DNA of 29,173 bases from Actinomycetes bacterium (GCA_021802025.1 JAKABC010000004.1:1-29173); one strand, 5' to 3'; shown: positions 23,501-29,173, counted from the first letter of the stretch. The notes: generated by a model not told the origin, from the sequence alone. Program-made: numbers and translations.

Positions 23501-24108
23501 CGCGGGTTGGTGCGGCGCTGCTCGGGCTGTCCGTGGTCCTGGAGCTCGATGAAGAAGTTCTCCCGCCCGAAGATCGCCTGGAGCCGACCGCCCAGCTCGC
23601 GGGCCCGCGCGTAGTCATCGTGGAGCAGGGCCTGCAGGACGACCCCGCCCAGGCAGCCCGAGGTCGCCACCAGCCCTGCGGCGTGGCGCTCGAGCAGCTC
23701 CCAGTCGACGCGGGGCTTGTAGTAGTAGCCCTCGAGGAAGGCCAGCGACGAGAGCTCGCGCAGGTTCCGGTAACCCTCGTTGGTCATCGCGAGCAGGGTC
23801 AGGTGGTGGTAGAGCTTCTGGCCGCCCTCGGTCTCGCCGCCGGTGTCGTCGATGCGCCCGCGACGCGCCGGTCGGTCGAAGCGGCTCGTCGCCGCCATGT
23901 ACGCCTCGAGGCCGAGCACCGGGGTGACCCCGTGCTTGCGGCACGTCTCGTAGAAGTCGATGACCCCGTAGAGGTTGCCGTGGTCGGTGATCGCCAGGGC
24001 GCGCTGGCCGTCGGCCTTGGCCGCGAGCACGAGGTCCTCGATGCGCGCCGCACCGTCGAGCATCGAGTACTCGGTGTGGTTGTGCAGGTGGACGAACCCG
24101 TCGGGCAC
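20548..24108 (-). CDS. dnaE: DNA polymerase III subunit alpha (DnaE1 type)
   Basis: This 1186-residue replicative polymerase starts at GTG 24108, with GGAGG six bases upstream. The N-terminal PHP domain keeps its metal-binding residues: HLHNHTEYSMLDGA, ITDHGNLYG, FFIELQDHGQ and LLATNDLHYV. This pattern is associated in mycobacterial DnaE1 with an active proofreading exonuclease. The palm has the catalytic pair in PDIDMDFDERFRGDM (about residue 418) and a further Asp in LLKMDFLGLRNL (about 591). The fingers, helix-hairpin-helix and a C-terminal OB fold (GRPVTVGGLLSEVQLRQTKAG, about 1026) follow. A TAGTTT box near 24135-24130 is a plausible -10. The large open frame on the opposite strand is a GC-bias shadow. 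Confidence 0.99.
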   Translation of the reverse strand: MPDGFVHLHNHTEYSMLDGAARIEDLVLAAKADGQRALAITDHGNLYGVIDFYETCRKHGVTPVLGLEAYMAATSRFDRPARRGRIDDTGGETEGGQKLYHHLTLLAMTNEGYRNLRELSSLAFLEGYYYKPRVDWELLERHAAGLVATSGCLGGVVLQALLHDDYARARELGGRLQAIFGRENFFIELQDHGQPEQRRTNPRLLELAADLGAPLLATNDLHYVRESDAEMHDALLCIGTGARVSDPDRFRFQSDQHYLKTAAEMRHLFRDVPEACDNTLLVAERAAVTIDFDNDALPEFPLPVGYRDLAHQDGAARYLRDLAYQGAQERYGHDLADAVRERLDYELAVISEMGFADYFLVVWDLIRHAHERRIRVGPGRGSAAGCCVAYCLRIVDIDPIANGLIFERFLNPGRKQMPDIDMDFDERFRGDMIRYAAERYGSDHVAQIVTFSTIKARAAVRDAARVLGYPPQLGDKIAKAMPPLVMGQDLPLEACFTPTPGYEGRYAEAVELRALYASDPEVRHVVDVAKGFVDKRRQDGIHAAAVVITKEPVLAYVPVQRKSGPNGSGDDAPIVTQYEATAIEKLGLLKMDFLGLRNLAIIERTLDHIERRHGERVDIDRVALDDPAVFEMLRQGNSIGIFQLEGDKMRQLMRRLAPTSFDDIAALNALYRPGPLSENVHNDYADRKNGRQPVAYDHPDLEAILGETYGLMIYQEDIMRVATTVAGFSMTEADDLRKACSKKIKEMIQAQRAKFEAGAERQGYGEALGKAIFDKIEPFADYAFNKSHAYGYALVGYQNAWLKAHYPVEYMAALLTSFREDKDKSALYLNEARQMGITVGVPDVNASFADYTPSPSEERTILFGMAAVRNVGEGLVERIVHEREAHGPFTSVYDFVRRVDPVVLNRRTLESLVKAGAFDSLGVSRRGLLLAIDEIVELTLARRKDLSLGITTLFASLGVEGGDDWEGTEVPIPTEEFDTPVKLDFEREMLGTYVSDHPLYGVQAALAQRTDGSITEIRERAEEIARAGRPVTVGGLLSEVQLRQTKAGRTYARVVVEDLGGSLEVNFSAATFERFSGYLVKDNVVLVRVRPNEGDEDLRFSAVDVEAFARPAGTDELRLCLRPEDLTAHSIATLREILARYPGPSPVVVDTGAAGKVFRLGPDYTVDIAGVVAELRSEFGRRVISA

Positions 24109-24163
24109 CGGCGACCTCCTCTCCTGCGCAAACTACACCGATGGAATTTCGAAGGTTAGCCCC

Positions 24164-24661
24164 CTACAGGTAGGTCCCCGCACGGGCGTCGGAGCCCGGC
24201 GGGAGGGAGCGATCGCGCATCTTCTCGAGCTGGGCCGCGGCGGCCGCCTGCTGGGCGAACAGGGAGGCCTGGATGCCGTGGAAGAGCCCCTCGAGCCACC
24301 CGACCAGCTGGGCCTGGGCGACGCGCAACTCGCTCTCGGAGGGGACCTCGGCGGCGAAGGGCAGGGTCATACGCGCGAGCTCGCTGCGCAGGTCGGGTGA
24401 GAGCGCCTCGGAGAGCTCGTCGACCGAGGTCTGGTAGATCTCGCGCAGCCGGGTCCGACCGGCCTCGTCGAGTGGGGCGGCGCGCGCCTCGTCGAGGAGG
24501 GTCTTGACCATCGAGCCGATGCGCATCACCTTGGCCGGTTGGCTGATGTAGTCGGTGGCCCCACCCTCCTCGGGGGTCTCGGGCTCCTCGCCCGGGGGCA
24601 GGACCGCGTCGGGTCCGACCGGCTCGCTCGGGGGGGTCTGGGGGGTGTCGGCGTCGCTCAC
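24164..24661 (-). CDS. bpa: Bacterial proteasome activator (Bpa/PafE)
   Basis: Bpa forms a ring that opens the actinobacterial 20S proteasome independently of ATP, helping to degrade certain unfolded proteins. From GTG 24661 this is 165 residues, with an acidic, Pro-rich N terminus and then the conserved helical core. The core reads VMRIGSMVKTLLDEARAAPLDEA, RLREIYQTSVDELSEALSPDL, then AQAQLVGWLEGLFHGIQASLFAQQ. The protein ends in GTYL, close to the GQYL tail by which mycobacterial Bpa docks on the proteasome, with the Tyr kept. The proteasome genes are not in this window. The upstream frame extension has no Bpa-like sequence. It lies just upstream of dnaE on the same strand, with 55 bases between. 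Confidence 0.93.
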   Translation of the reverse strand: MSDADTPQTPPSEPVGPDAVLPPGEEPETPEEGGATDYISQPAKVMRIGSMVKTLLDEARAAPLDEAGRTRLREIYQTSVDELSEALSPDLRSELARMTLPFAAEVPSESELRVAQAQLVGWLEGLFHGIQASLFAQQAAAAAQLEKMRDRSLPPGSDARAGTYL

Positions 24662-24721
24662 CGGGCCAGTGTGCCAGAGTTCGGGACCTTCGCACACCCC
24701 CGGCACCCACCGGGACCCCGG

Positions 24722-24736
24722 TAGCATGGGGTCGTG
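24722..24736 (+). promoter_or_regulatory. Leaderless promoter -10 (TAGCAT) for the Rrf2 gene
   Basis: TAGCAT at 24722-24727 is followed by six bases and GTG 24734. The arrangement is the same as before the gene at 1174, including the hexamer. Confidence 0.55.
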
Positions 24737-25180
24737 AGGGTCTCTACCCGCGGCGACTACGCCAGTCGGGCCCTTTTGAGCCTGGCCCTGCGCGACGACG
24801 GCTCGCCGACCTCGGTCCGGGACCTCGCCGAGCGCACCGGGCTGCCCCAGCCCTACCTCGAGCAGATCCTGCTGAGCCTTAAGGGCGCCGGGCTGGTGCG
24901 CTCCAAGCGTGGCGTGGGCGGGGGCTACGTCCTCGCGCGCCCGGCCCACGCGGTCACCCTGGCCGAGATCGTCGCGGCCGTCGACGGGCCGATCAACGCC
25001 GGCGACTTCGGTGAGCCCCACCGCAACGGGGCCTGTGACCACGAGGGACAGTGCGTCCTGCTCGAGGTCTGGGCCGACGTGGGCAGCCACATGCGCGAGC
25101 ACCTGGCCAGCTACACCCTGGCCGACATGGTCGACCAGGCCCGGGGCACCCGGCCCGTGGCGCGCACCCACAGCGCCTGA
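24734..25180 (+). CDS. Rrf2 family transcriptional regulator with two Cys in the sensor loop
   Basis: This 148-residue winged-helix regulator opens with MRVSTRGDYASRALLSLALR and a recognition-helix region LPQPYLEQILLSLKGAGLVRSKRGVGGGYVLARP. Both are typical of Rrf2 proteins such as IscR, NsrR, RsrR and CymR. The sensor loop has Cys 101 and Cys 107 (CDHEGQC). The third Cys used by IscR-type iron-sulfur regulators is absent; Trp occupies the position. His 96 or His 119 could serve as a ligand, or the protein may not bind a cluster. The target genes are unknown. The neighbouring sigma gene and divergent bpa are candidates by position only. Confidence 0.93.
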   Translation: MRVSTRGDYASRALLSLALRDDGSPTSVRDLAERTGLPQPYLEQILLSLKGAGLVRSKRGVGGGYVLARPAHAVTLAEIVAAVDGPINAGDFGEPHRNGACDHEGQCVLLEVWADVGSHMREHLASYTLADMVDQARGTRPVARTHSA

Positions 25181-25183
25181 TCC

Positions 25184-25213
25184 TTGCGGCCGGGCCCGGG
25201 CCCGTGGTACATT
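25184..25213 (+). promoter_or_regulatory. Candidate promoter of the sigma-factor gene with palindromic spacer
   Basis: TTGCGG (25184-25189) and TACATT (25208-25213) are 18 bases apart. The spacer contains a perfect 14-base palindrome, CGGGCCCGGGCCCG (25191-25204), which could be an operator or simply GC-rich spacer. An AT-rich stretch follows to about 25260, unlike the rest of the window. Confidence 0.45.
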
Positions 25214-25242
25214 ATTACTGCGCTCATAGGAGAAATAAATCC

Positions 25243-25272
25243 GTGAGACGCGAGACTATTGGCCCCCCTTAG
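25243..25272 (+). CDS. Possible 9-codon leader peptide upstream of the sigma gene
   Basis: A GTG at 25243, 10 bases after AGGAG (25228-25232), opens a frame for MRRETIGPP ending at TAG 25272. The sigma gene's own AAGGAG begins three bases later. The Pro-Pro just before the stop is a combination known to slow ribosomes, so it could control translation of the next gene. It is short enough to be chance. Confidence 0.25.
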   Translation: MRRETIGPP

Positions 25273-25285
25273 ACAAGGAGTCGCC

Positions 25286-26137
25286 GTGAGCACCACCCCC
25301 CGCCGCTCGGCTGTCAACACCACCGACATGCTCGGCCTCTTGATGCGCGACCTCGATCGCTACCCCATGCCCAACTACGACGAGCAGGTCGAGCTGGCCA
25401 AACGCGTCACCGCCGGTGACGAGGAGGCCAAGAAGCAGATGGTCGCGGCCAACCTGCGCCTCGTCCTGCACTGGGCCCGGCGCTACCAGGACCGGGGCGT
25501 CGAGATGGTCGACCTCGTCCAAGAGGGCGTCTTCGGCCTGCTGCGCGCCGTCGAGAAGTTCGACTGGGAGCGCGGCTTCAAGTTCTCCACCTACGCGACC
25601 TGGTGGATCCGCCAGGCCCTCCAGCGCGCGGTCCAGCAGCACGGTCGCACCATCCGCATCCCCCTCGAGGTCGGCGAGCAGCTCCAGCGGCTCGAGGCGA
25701 CCACAGCCGAGCTCACCTCAATCTTCGGGCGCCGGCCGACCGACGACGAGCTCACCGAGGCCACCGGCATGTCCAAGGCCGAGCGTGACAACCTCAAGGG
25801 CCTCGCCGGGGTGACGGCCAGCCTCGACCAGCCGGCCTCGGCCGACTCGGCGACGACCCTGGGCGACCTCGTCGCCCCGAGCCAGGACGACTGGGTCGGC
25901 GGCATCGAGACCTCGATGATCAACGACCAGATCCACGGGGCCCTCGACCAGCTGAGCGACCTGCAGCGCGAGGTGCTCACGCTGCGCTTCGGGCTCAACG
26001 GCGCCACGCCGCTGTCGCTCCAGGCGACCGCGGCCAAGATGGACATCGGCGTTCGCCGGGTTCGTCGCGCCGAGGACGAGGCCCTGGCCCTGTTGCGCCA
26101 GGACGCCACGGTCGTCGCCGCCCACGAGGTCGCCTAA
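25286..26137 (+). CDS. Sigma-70 family RNA polymerase sigma factor (group 2, no region 1.1)
   Basis: From GTG 25286, with AAGGAG five bases upstream, this is 283 residues. Region 1.2 begins near residue 12 (TTDMLGLLMRDLDRYPMPNYDEQVELA). Region 2 is strong: NLRLVLHWARRYQDRGVEMVDLVQEGVFGLLRAVEKFDWERGFKFSTYATWWIRQAL in overlapping conserved blocks, with the -10 recognition helix. Region 3 follows (RIPLEVGEQLQRLE). Region 4 opens with LSDLQREVLTLRFGLNG. Its recognition-helix part (LQATAAKMDIGVRRVRRAEDEAL) departs from the usual GVSRERVRQIE, so its -35 preference may differ. It is an alternative, SigB-like sigma factor rather than the essential one. The in-frame TTG at 25259 lacks support. Confidence 0.94.
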   Translation: MSTTPRRSAVNTTDMLGLLMRDLDRYPMPNYDEQVELAKRVTAGDEEAKKQMVAANLRLVLHWARRYQDRGVEMVDLVQEGVFGLLRAVEKFDWERGFKFSTYATWWIRQALQRAVQQHGRTIRIPLEVGEQLQRLEATTAELTSIFGRRPTDDELTEATGMSKAERDNLKGLAGVTASLDQPASADSATTLGDLVAPSQDDWVGGIETSMINDQIHGALDQLSDLQREVLTLRFGLNGATPLSLQATAAKMDIGVRRVRRAEDEALALLRQDATVVAAHEVA

Positions 26138-27069
26138 CCCGACGCCCCCCCACCCAGCGCCGCGAGGTCCGCGGGGAGCCCACGGGTGACCCGCACCGTC
26201 TCGCCGGTGCGCGGATGGGCGAAGGACAGCGCGCTCGCGTGCAGGGCCACGCGACCCTCGGCGAGACGCTCGTCGCGTCGGTGACCGTAGCGCGCGTCGT
26301 TCACCACCGGGTGACCGATCGAGGCGAGGTGGACCCGGATCTGGTGGGTCCGCCCCGTCTCGAGCTCCACCTCCAGCTCGCTCACGAGGTAGGGCTCGAA
26401 ATAGCGCGCGCGCACGCGATAGCGCGTGCGCGCCGGCCGGCCGTCCCCGCGCACCGCCATCGCCGTCGGCTGGCGGGCCGAGCGCCCGATGGGGGCGTCC
26501 ACGACCCCGCGATCCTCGCGCGGGTGACCTTGCACGAAGGCCGTGTAGGTGCGGGCGACCTCGCGGCGGGCCATCTGGGCGCGCAGCGACGCGAGGCCCG
26601 GGGCGCTGCGGGCCACGACCAGCAGCCCCGACGTGCCCTTGTCGAGACGGTGGACGATGCCGGGGCGCTGCGCCTCGCCCAGGGGGGCGAGCGTCGCGAT
26701 CTCGGGGTAGCGCGCCAGCAGTCCCGCGACCAGCGTGCCCGTGCGCTGGCCGGCGCCGGGGTGCACGACGAGCTCGGGCGCCTTGTCGACGACGACGAAG
26801 TCGGCGTCTTCGAGCACGACGGTAATGGCGACCGCGGGCTCGGGCGTGACCGTGCCGTCGTCGCGCGCCGGCAGGTCGGCCTCCAGGCGCTGGCCGGGGG
26901 CGACCGGGGTCGCGCCACGGGTCACCGTCGTTCCGTCTAGGCGCACGCCGCCCGCGTCGAGCAGCGCGCGCACCTCGGCCCGGGAACGCGCGGCCAGGGT
27001 CGCGAGCGCCCGGTCGATCCGCTCCCCGCCCAGTCCGTCGGGCACGCATAGGTCGAGACGCTCGGTCAT
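26134..27069 (-). CDS. rluD: RluA-family 23S rRNA pseudouridine synthase (RluD-like)
   Basis: This 311-residue enzyme converts specific rRNA uridines to pseudouridine. An N-terminal S4 RNA-binding domain (about residues 15-47, GGERIDRALATLAARSRAEV) is followed by the catalytic domain. The active-site motif is GIVHRLDKGTSGLLV, with Asp 143. The later GRTHQIRVHLASIGHPVVND is typical of RluA/RluD. ATG 27069 overlaps the lspA stop as ATGA, and an lspA-rluD pair is common in Actinobacteria and many other bacteria. The exact target uridines are inferred from the family only. The stop interlocks with the sigma-factor stop (CTAA). A long upstream extension of the frame runs through lspA and the DksA-like gene and is spurious. 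Confidence 0.95.
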   Translation of the reverse strand: MTERLDLCVPDGLGGERIDRALATLAARSRAEVRALLDAGGVRLDGTTVTRGATPVAPGQRLEADLPARDDGTVTPEPAVAITVVLEDADFVVVDKAPELVVHPGAGQRTGTLVAGLLARYPEIATLAPLGEAQRPGIVHRLDKGTSGLLVVARSAPGLASLRAQMARREVARTYTAFVQGHPREDRGVVDAPIGRSARQPTAMAVRGDGRPARTRYRVRARYFEPYLVSELEVELETGRTHQIRVHLASIGHPVVNDARYGHRRDERLAEGRVALHASALSFAHPRTGETVRVTRGLPADLAALGGGASG

Positions 27070-27545
27070 CGCGCCGCCAGCGTCCCGCCGCGCAGGGCCA
27101 CGATCGCGAGCACGAGAAAGCCGACGGTGATCGCCGCGTCGGCCAGGTTGAAGACCGGGAAGCTCGCCACCGCGACGAAGTCGGTCACCGCGTGGGGCGT
27201 GGCGGCGAGCCGGTCGAGGAGGTTGGCCACCCCGCCACCGATGAGCAGCCCGAAGCCCACGGTGGGCCACCCCCGGCGCGCCCGCAAGCCCACCACCACC
27301 ACCGCCACCGCGACGACCGCGGTGACCACGCTCACCAGGAGAGGTCCCGAGCTGGCCACCGAGAACGACACCCCCGTGTTGTAGTGCAGGCGCAGCCAGA
27401 CCGGTCCGACGACGTGCACGGCGTGGTGCGCCAGGGCGTGGCGGGCCCACGCCTTGGTCAGCGCATCCAGTGCGGTCACGCCGAGGGCCACCGCGACGAC
27501 CCCGAGGTTGATCGTGCCGTGGGCCCCTAGACGGCGGCGCGGCAC
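27066..27545 (-). CDS. lspA: Lipoprotein signal peptidase (signal peptidase II)
   Basis: This 159-residue membrane protein has four hydrophobic segments. It cleaves the signal peptide of diacylglyceryl-modified prolipoproteins. The two catalytic aspartates are present: VANLLDRL (Asp 111) and FNLADAAI (Asp 136). The conserved YNTGVSFS is also present. The start at GTG 27545 lies inside the last codons of the DksA-like gene (19-base overlap) with no clear Shine-Dalgarno sequence, so translation is probably coupled. The small lipoprotein at 1401-1841 would be one of its substrates. It is followed by rluD. Confidence 0.95.
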   Translation of the reverse strand: MPRRRLGAHGTINLGVVAVALGVTALDALTKAWARHALAHHAVHVVGPVWLRLHYNTGVSFSVASSGPLLVSVVTAVVAVAVVVVGLRARRGWPTVGFGLLIGGGVANLLDRLAATPHAVTDFVAVASFPVFNLADAAITVGFLVLAIVALRGGTLAAR

Positions 27546-28576
27546 GAGACGCAGGTGAACACCGGCAGCTGCGCGCGCAGGCGGGCCTGTCCGATCGGCT
27601 CGTAGCAGCCGTCGCAGCGCCCGTAACTGCCGTCGGCCACCCGGGCGAGGGCGACGTCGATCTCGTCGACCTTGGTGCGCAGGGTCGTCGCGAACTCCTT
27701 GAGCTGGTCGCGCTGGATGTCCGACGCCGCCCCCGTGCCGTCCTCGTCGTCGTACTCGAGCCGCTCACGGTCGACCAGCATCTCGTTCGCCTCGCTCTCG
27801 GCGATGTCGATCTGGTGCATCGTCGAGGCCCGGGTCTCTTCGAGCAACCCGCGCAGCTCCTCGAGGAAGGCCAGGTCCTCGGCGTAGGGCTTGGAGTGCA
27901 TCTTGCGCTCCAGGGCCTCTTGGCGCTTGCGCTCTTCGGCCTCGCGGCGCTCCTGGCGCTTGCGCTCGTCGGTCTCGCGCCGTTCGATCTCGCGCAACTT
28001 GCGCAGGCGCTCGGCCTCGACGGCCTTCTTCTTCGCCTCGATCTCGCGCTGGCGCTTGGCCTCGACGGCCGCCTTCTCGCGGGCCTTGCGCTCGAGCTCG
28101 CGGGCCCGGGCGGCGGCCTTGGCCTTGGCCTCACGCTCCCTCTGGGCGGCGCGAGCCTTGGCCTCGCGCTCCTTGGCGGCCTTGGCCTTGGCGGCGGCGG
28201 CGGCCTTGGCCTTGGCCTCGCGCTCCTTCTCGGCGGCGCGGGCCCTGGCCTCGCGCTCCTTGGCGGCCTTGGCGGCGGCGGCGGCCTTAGCCTTGGCCTC
28301 GCGCTCCTTCTCGGCGGCGCGGGCCCTGGCCTCGCGCTCCTTGGCGGCCTTCGCCTTGGCGGCGGCGGCGGCCTTGGCCTTGGCCTCGCGCTCTCTCTGG
28401 GCGGCCGACTTCGTCGCGGGGGTCTTGGCGGGGGTCTTAGCGGAGGACTTAGCGGGGTTCTTGGCGGGGGCCTTCGCGGACTTCTTCGCCGCCGCCTTCG
28501 CGGGGGCCTTGGCCGCCTTCTTCGCCGGAACCTTCTTCGACGCTGCCTTGGACGTGGTCTTCGCGCTCGCGGCCAT
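27527..28576 (-). CDS. DksA/TraR zinc-finger protein with histone H1-like Lys/Ala tail and coiled coil
   Basis: From ATG 28576 (GAGGAG five bases upstream) this is 349 residues. Residues 1-60 are Lys/Ala/Pro-rich, like bacterial histone H1-type tails. Residues 61-156 are repeats of 27-29 residues built on EREAKAKAAAAAK and EREARARAAE. Then come about 70 residues of charged coiled coil (RKRQERREAEERKRQ). The C-terminal 110 residues are the DksA/TraR domain, with a C4 zinc finger (CDGC at 321-324, CVSC at 342-345) and YEPIGQARL. DksA proteins act at the RNA polymerase secondary channel, while the tail suggests DNA binding. From memory, Streptomyces has a similar tailed protein next to lspA. Promoter candidate TAGGGT lies at 28615-28610. 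Confidence 0.88.
   Translation of the reverse strand: MAASAKTTSKAASKKVPAKKAAKAPAKAAAKKSAKAPAKNPAKSSAKTPAKTPATKSAAQREREAKAKAAAAAKAKAAKEREARARAAEKEREAKAKAAAAAKAAKEREARARAAEKEREAKAKAAAAAKAKAAKEREAKARAAQREREAKAKAAARARELERKAREKAAVEAKRQREIEAKKKAVEAERLRKLREIERRETDERKRQERREAEERKRQEALERKMHSKPYAEDLAFLEELRGLLEETRASTMHQIDIAESEANEMLVDRERLEYDDEDGTGAASDIQRDQLKEFATTLRTKVDEIDVALARVADGSYGRCDGCYEPIGQARLRAQLPVFTCVSCRAAV
28109..28396 (-). repeat. Tandem in-frame repeats within the DksA-like gene
   Basis: Three full units of 29, 27 and 29 codons and a partial fourth encode the ERE-AKAK-AAAAAK pattern. Bases as well as residues are nearly identical between units, so recent slippage or unequal exchange is likely. 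The units differ by the presence or absence of two codons (Lys-Ala). Confidence 0.85.
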
Positions 28577-28631
28577 CTCCACTCCTCTACCGTGACGGGT
28601 GAGCGGAGACCCTACCAGCCGCCGGCGAGGG

Positions 28632-29171
28632 CTACGCCTCGTCGCGCCCCTGGTCCATGCGCAGCATCTGGCCGATGGTGGGGGTGTGACCCGACGGTGC
28701 GGGGGCCGGGGGCGGCGTCTGGCTGGGGCGCGGGGGCACCGGGCGGCTAGGCACCGAGGGGACGACCTCGGTCACGGGTGCGACCGACGGCTCGCGCGCC
28801 GGGGCGGGGGTCGGGACGGCGCGCACCGGCGCCGGCGCCGGGGCCGCGTCGGCGCTGAAGGTCGCCTCGACCCAGTGGGTGAACTCACTGAGCACGCCCG
28901 AGATGCGCGTGCGCTGCTCGTCGAGCTGGCGGCGCAGCCGCTCCACGTCCTCGCCCAGGCGCTGCTTGAGCCCGTTGAGCCGGTTGACCTCGTCCTCGGC
29001 GCGGCTGCGCGCCTCGGCGACGATCTCGCGGGCGCGCTCTTGGGCCTGGGCGGTGAGCTCGCGCGCCTTCTCCTCGGCCTCGGCCTGGGCCTGCTCGATG
29101 AAGCGCTGGGCCAGGGCGATCATGGAGGCCACCTCGGTCGGGGCCGGGGCGGGCGCGCCGCGCACGGGCGC
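28632..29171 (-). CDS. DivIVA/Wag31-like coiled-coil protein, N-terminal end outside window
   Basis: The frame is open to the window edge; 179 residues are visible. A GTG at 29165 falls within a Pro/Ala linker and is probably internal. The visible part begins with the linker and a long helix (EVASMIALAQRFIEQAQAEAEEKA, then REIVAEARSRAEDEVNRLN) resembling the second coiled coil of DivIVA proteins. It ends in a Pro-rich, probably disordered tail. The diagnostic N-terminal DivIVA domain is not in view, so an ATPase-b-subunit-like or other coiled-coil protein cannot be excluded. The position before the DksA-like, lspA and rluD genes matches the actinobacterial divIVA locus. Wag31/DivIVA directs polar growth of the cell wall. 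Confidence 0.65.
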   Translation of the reverse strand, partial: APVRGAPAPAPTEVASMIALAQRFIEQAQAEAEEKARELTAQAQERAREIVAEARSRAEDEVNRLNGLKQRLGEDVERLRRQLDEQRTRISGVLSEFTHWVEATFSADAAPAPAPVRAVPTPAPAREPSVAPVTEVVPSVPSRPVPPRPSQTPPPAPAPSGHTPTIGQMLRMDQGRDEA

Positions 29172-29173
29172 GG

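Noticed and set aside
20722..24159. Open frame of 1145 residues on the plus strand opposite dnaE
   Set aside because: It is an exact antisense shadow of dnaE, with low-complexity Val/Gly/Arg/Glu composition and no domain. It is a by-product of GC-rich third positions.
26134..28134. 666-residue minus-strand frame joining rluD with upstream sequence
   Set aside because: Only the part from ATG 27069 is protein-like. Upstream it reads through lspA and the DksA-like gene in the wrong frame.
28109..28396. CRISPR-like or satellite repeat
   Set aside because: The repeats are in frame, contiguous without unique spacers, and encode a regular Lys/Ala/Glu helix in the DksA-like protein.

Overview
The window is very GC-rich (about 70% by eye) and reads as chromosomal DNA of an actinobacterium. 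Four things support this: a bacterial proteasome activator (Bpa), a DivIVA/DksA-like/lspA/rluD gene order known from Actinobacteria, a mycobacterial-type DnaE with an intact PHP domain, and heavy use of GTG starts and leaderless promoters. An early-branching class such as Acidimicrobiia is my inference from the look of the hypothetical proteins. It is not proven by the sequence alone.

Layout. (1) 1-1404: the 3' part of a tnpB gene (RuvC nuclease of IS200/IS605/IS607-type elements) with its probable guide-RNA region, then two small conserved hypothetical genes. (2) 1401-5542, minus strand: menD, a ccdA-like thiol/cytochrome c biogenesis membrane protein, tyrS and a small lipoprotein, tightly packed. 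(3) 5542-11183: the remaining menaquinone genes menH (+), menA and menB (-) and menE (+), with a sulfatase and an SRPBCC protein between menB and menE. With menD, five menaquinone genes lie together; menF, menC and menG are not here. (4) 11185-15603, minus strand: a Gfo/Idh oxidoreductase followed by a XylF/XylG/XylH-like sugar ABC importer whose ATPase has only one ABC domain. (5) 15662-18920, plus strand: a GNAT acetyltransferase, a YyaL-type DUF255 protein and a hypothetical, overlapping end to start. (6) 18922-20547: a hypothetical (-) and a secreted, cysteine-containing CAP-like protein (+). (7) 20548-29173: dnaE and bpa (-), an Rrf2 regulator and a group-2 sigma factor (+), then rluD, lspA, a DksA-like protein with a long Lys/Ala-rich tail, and the end of a DivIVA-like gene (-).

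Themes. Genes are packed with almost no spacers. All six convergent pairs other than the one next to tnpB have stop codons that overlap by four bases or lie 0-1 bases apart. Many starts are preceded at 6-7 bases by a TAGNNT-like -10 element and have no Shine-Dalgarno sequence, which predicts leaderless mRNAs. The tnpB/small-gene junction (191 bases) is the only convergent junction with real non-coding space, which fits an inserted mobile element. No rRNA, tRNA or CRISPR array was seen. No gap without a gene exceeds 300 bases.

I did not find a clearly new multi-gene system. The items most worth checking are the tnpB guide-RNA region, the leaderless promoter set, the interlocked menD/menH starts, the tailed DksA-like protein and the leader of the sigma gene.
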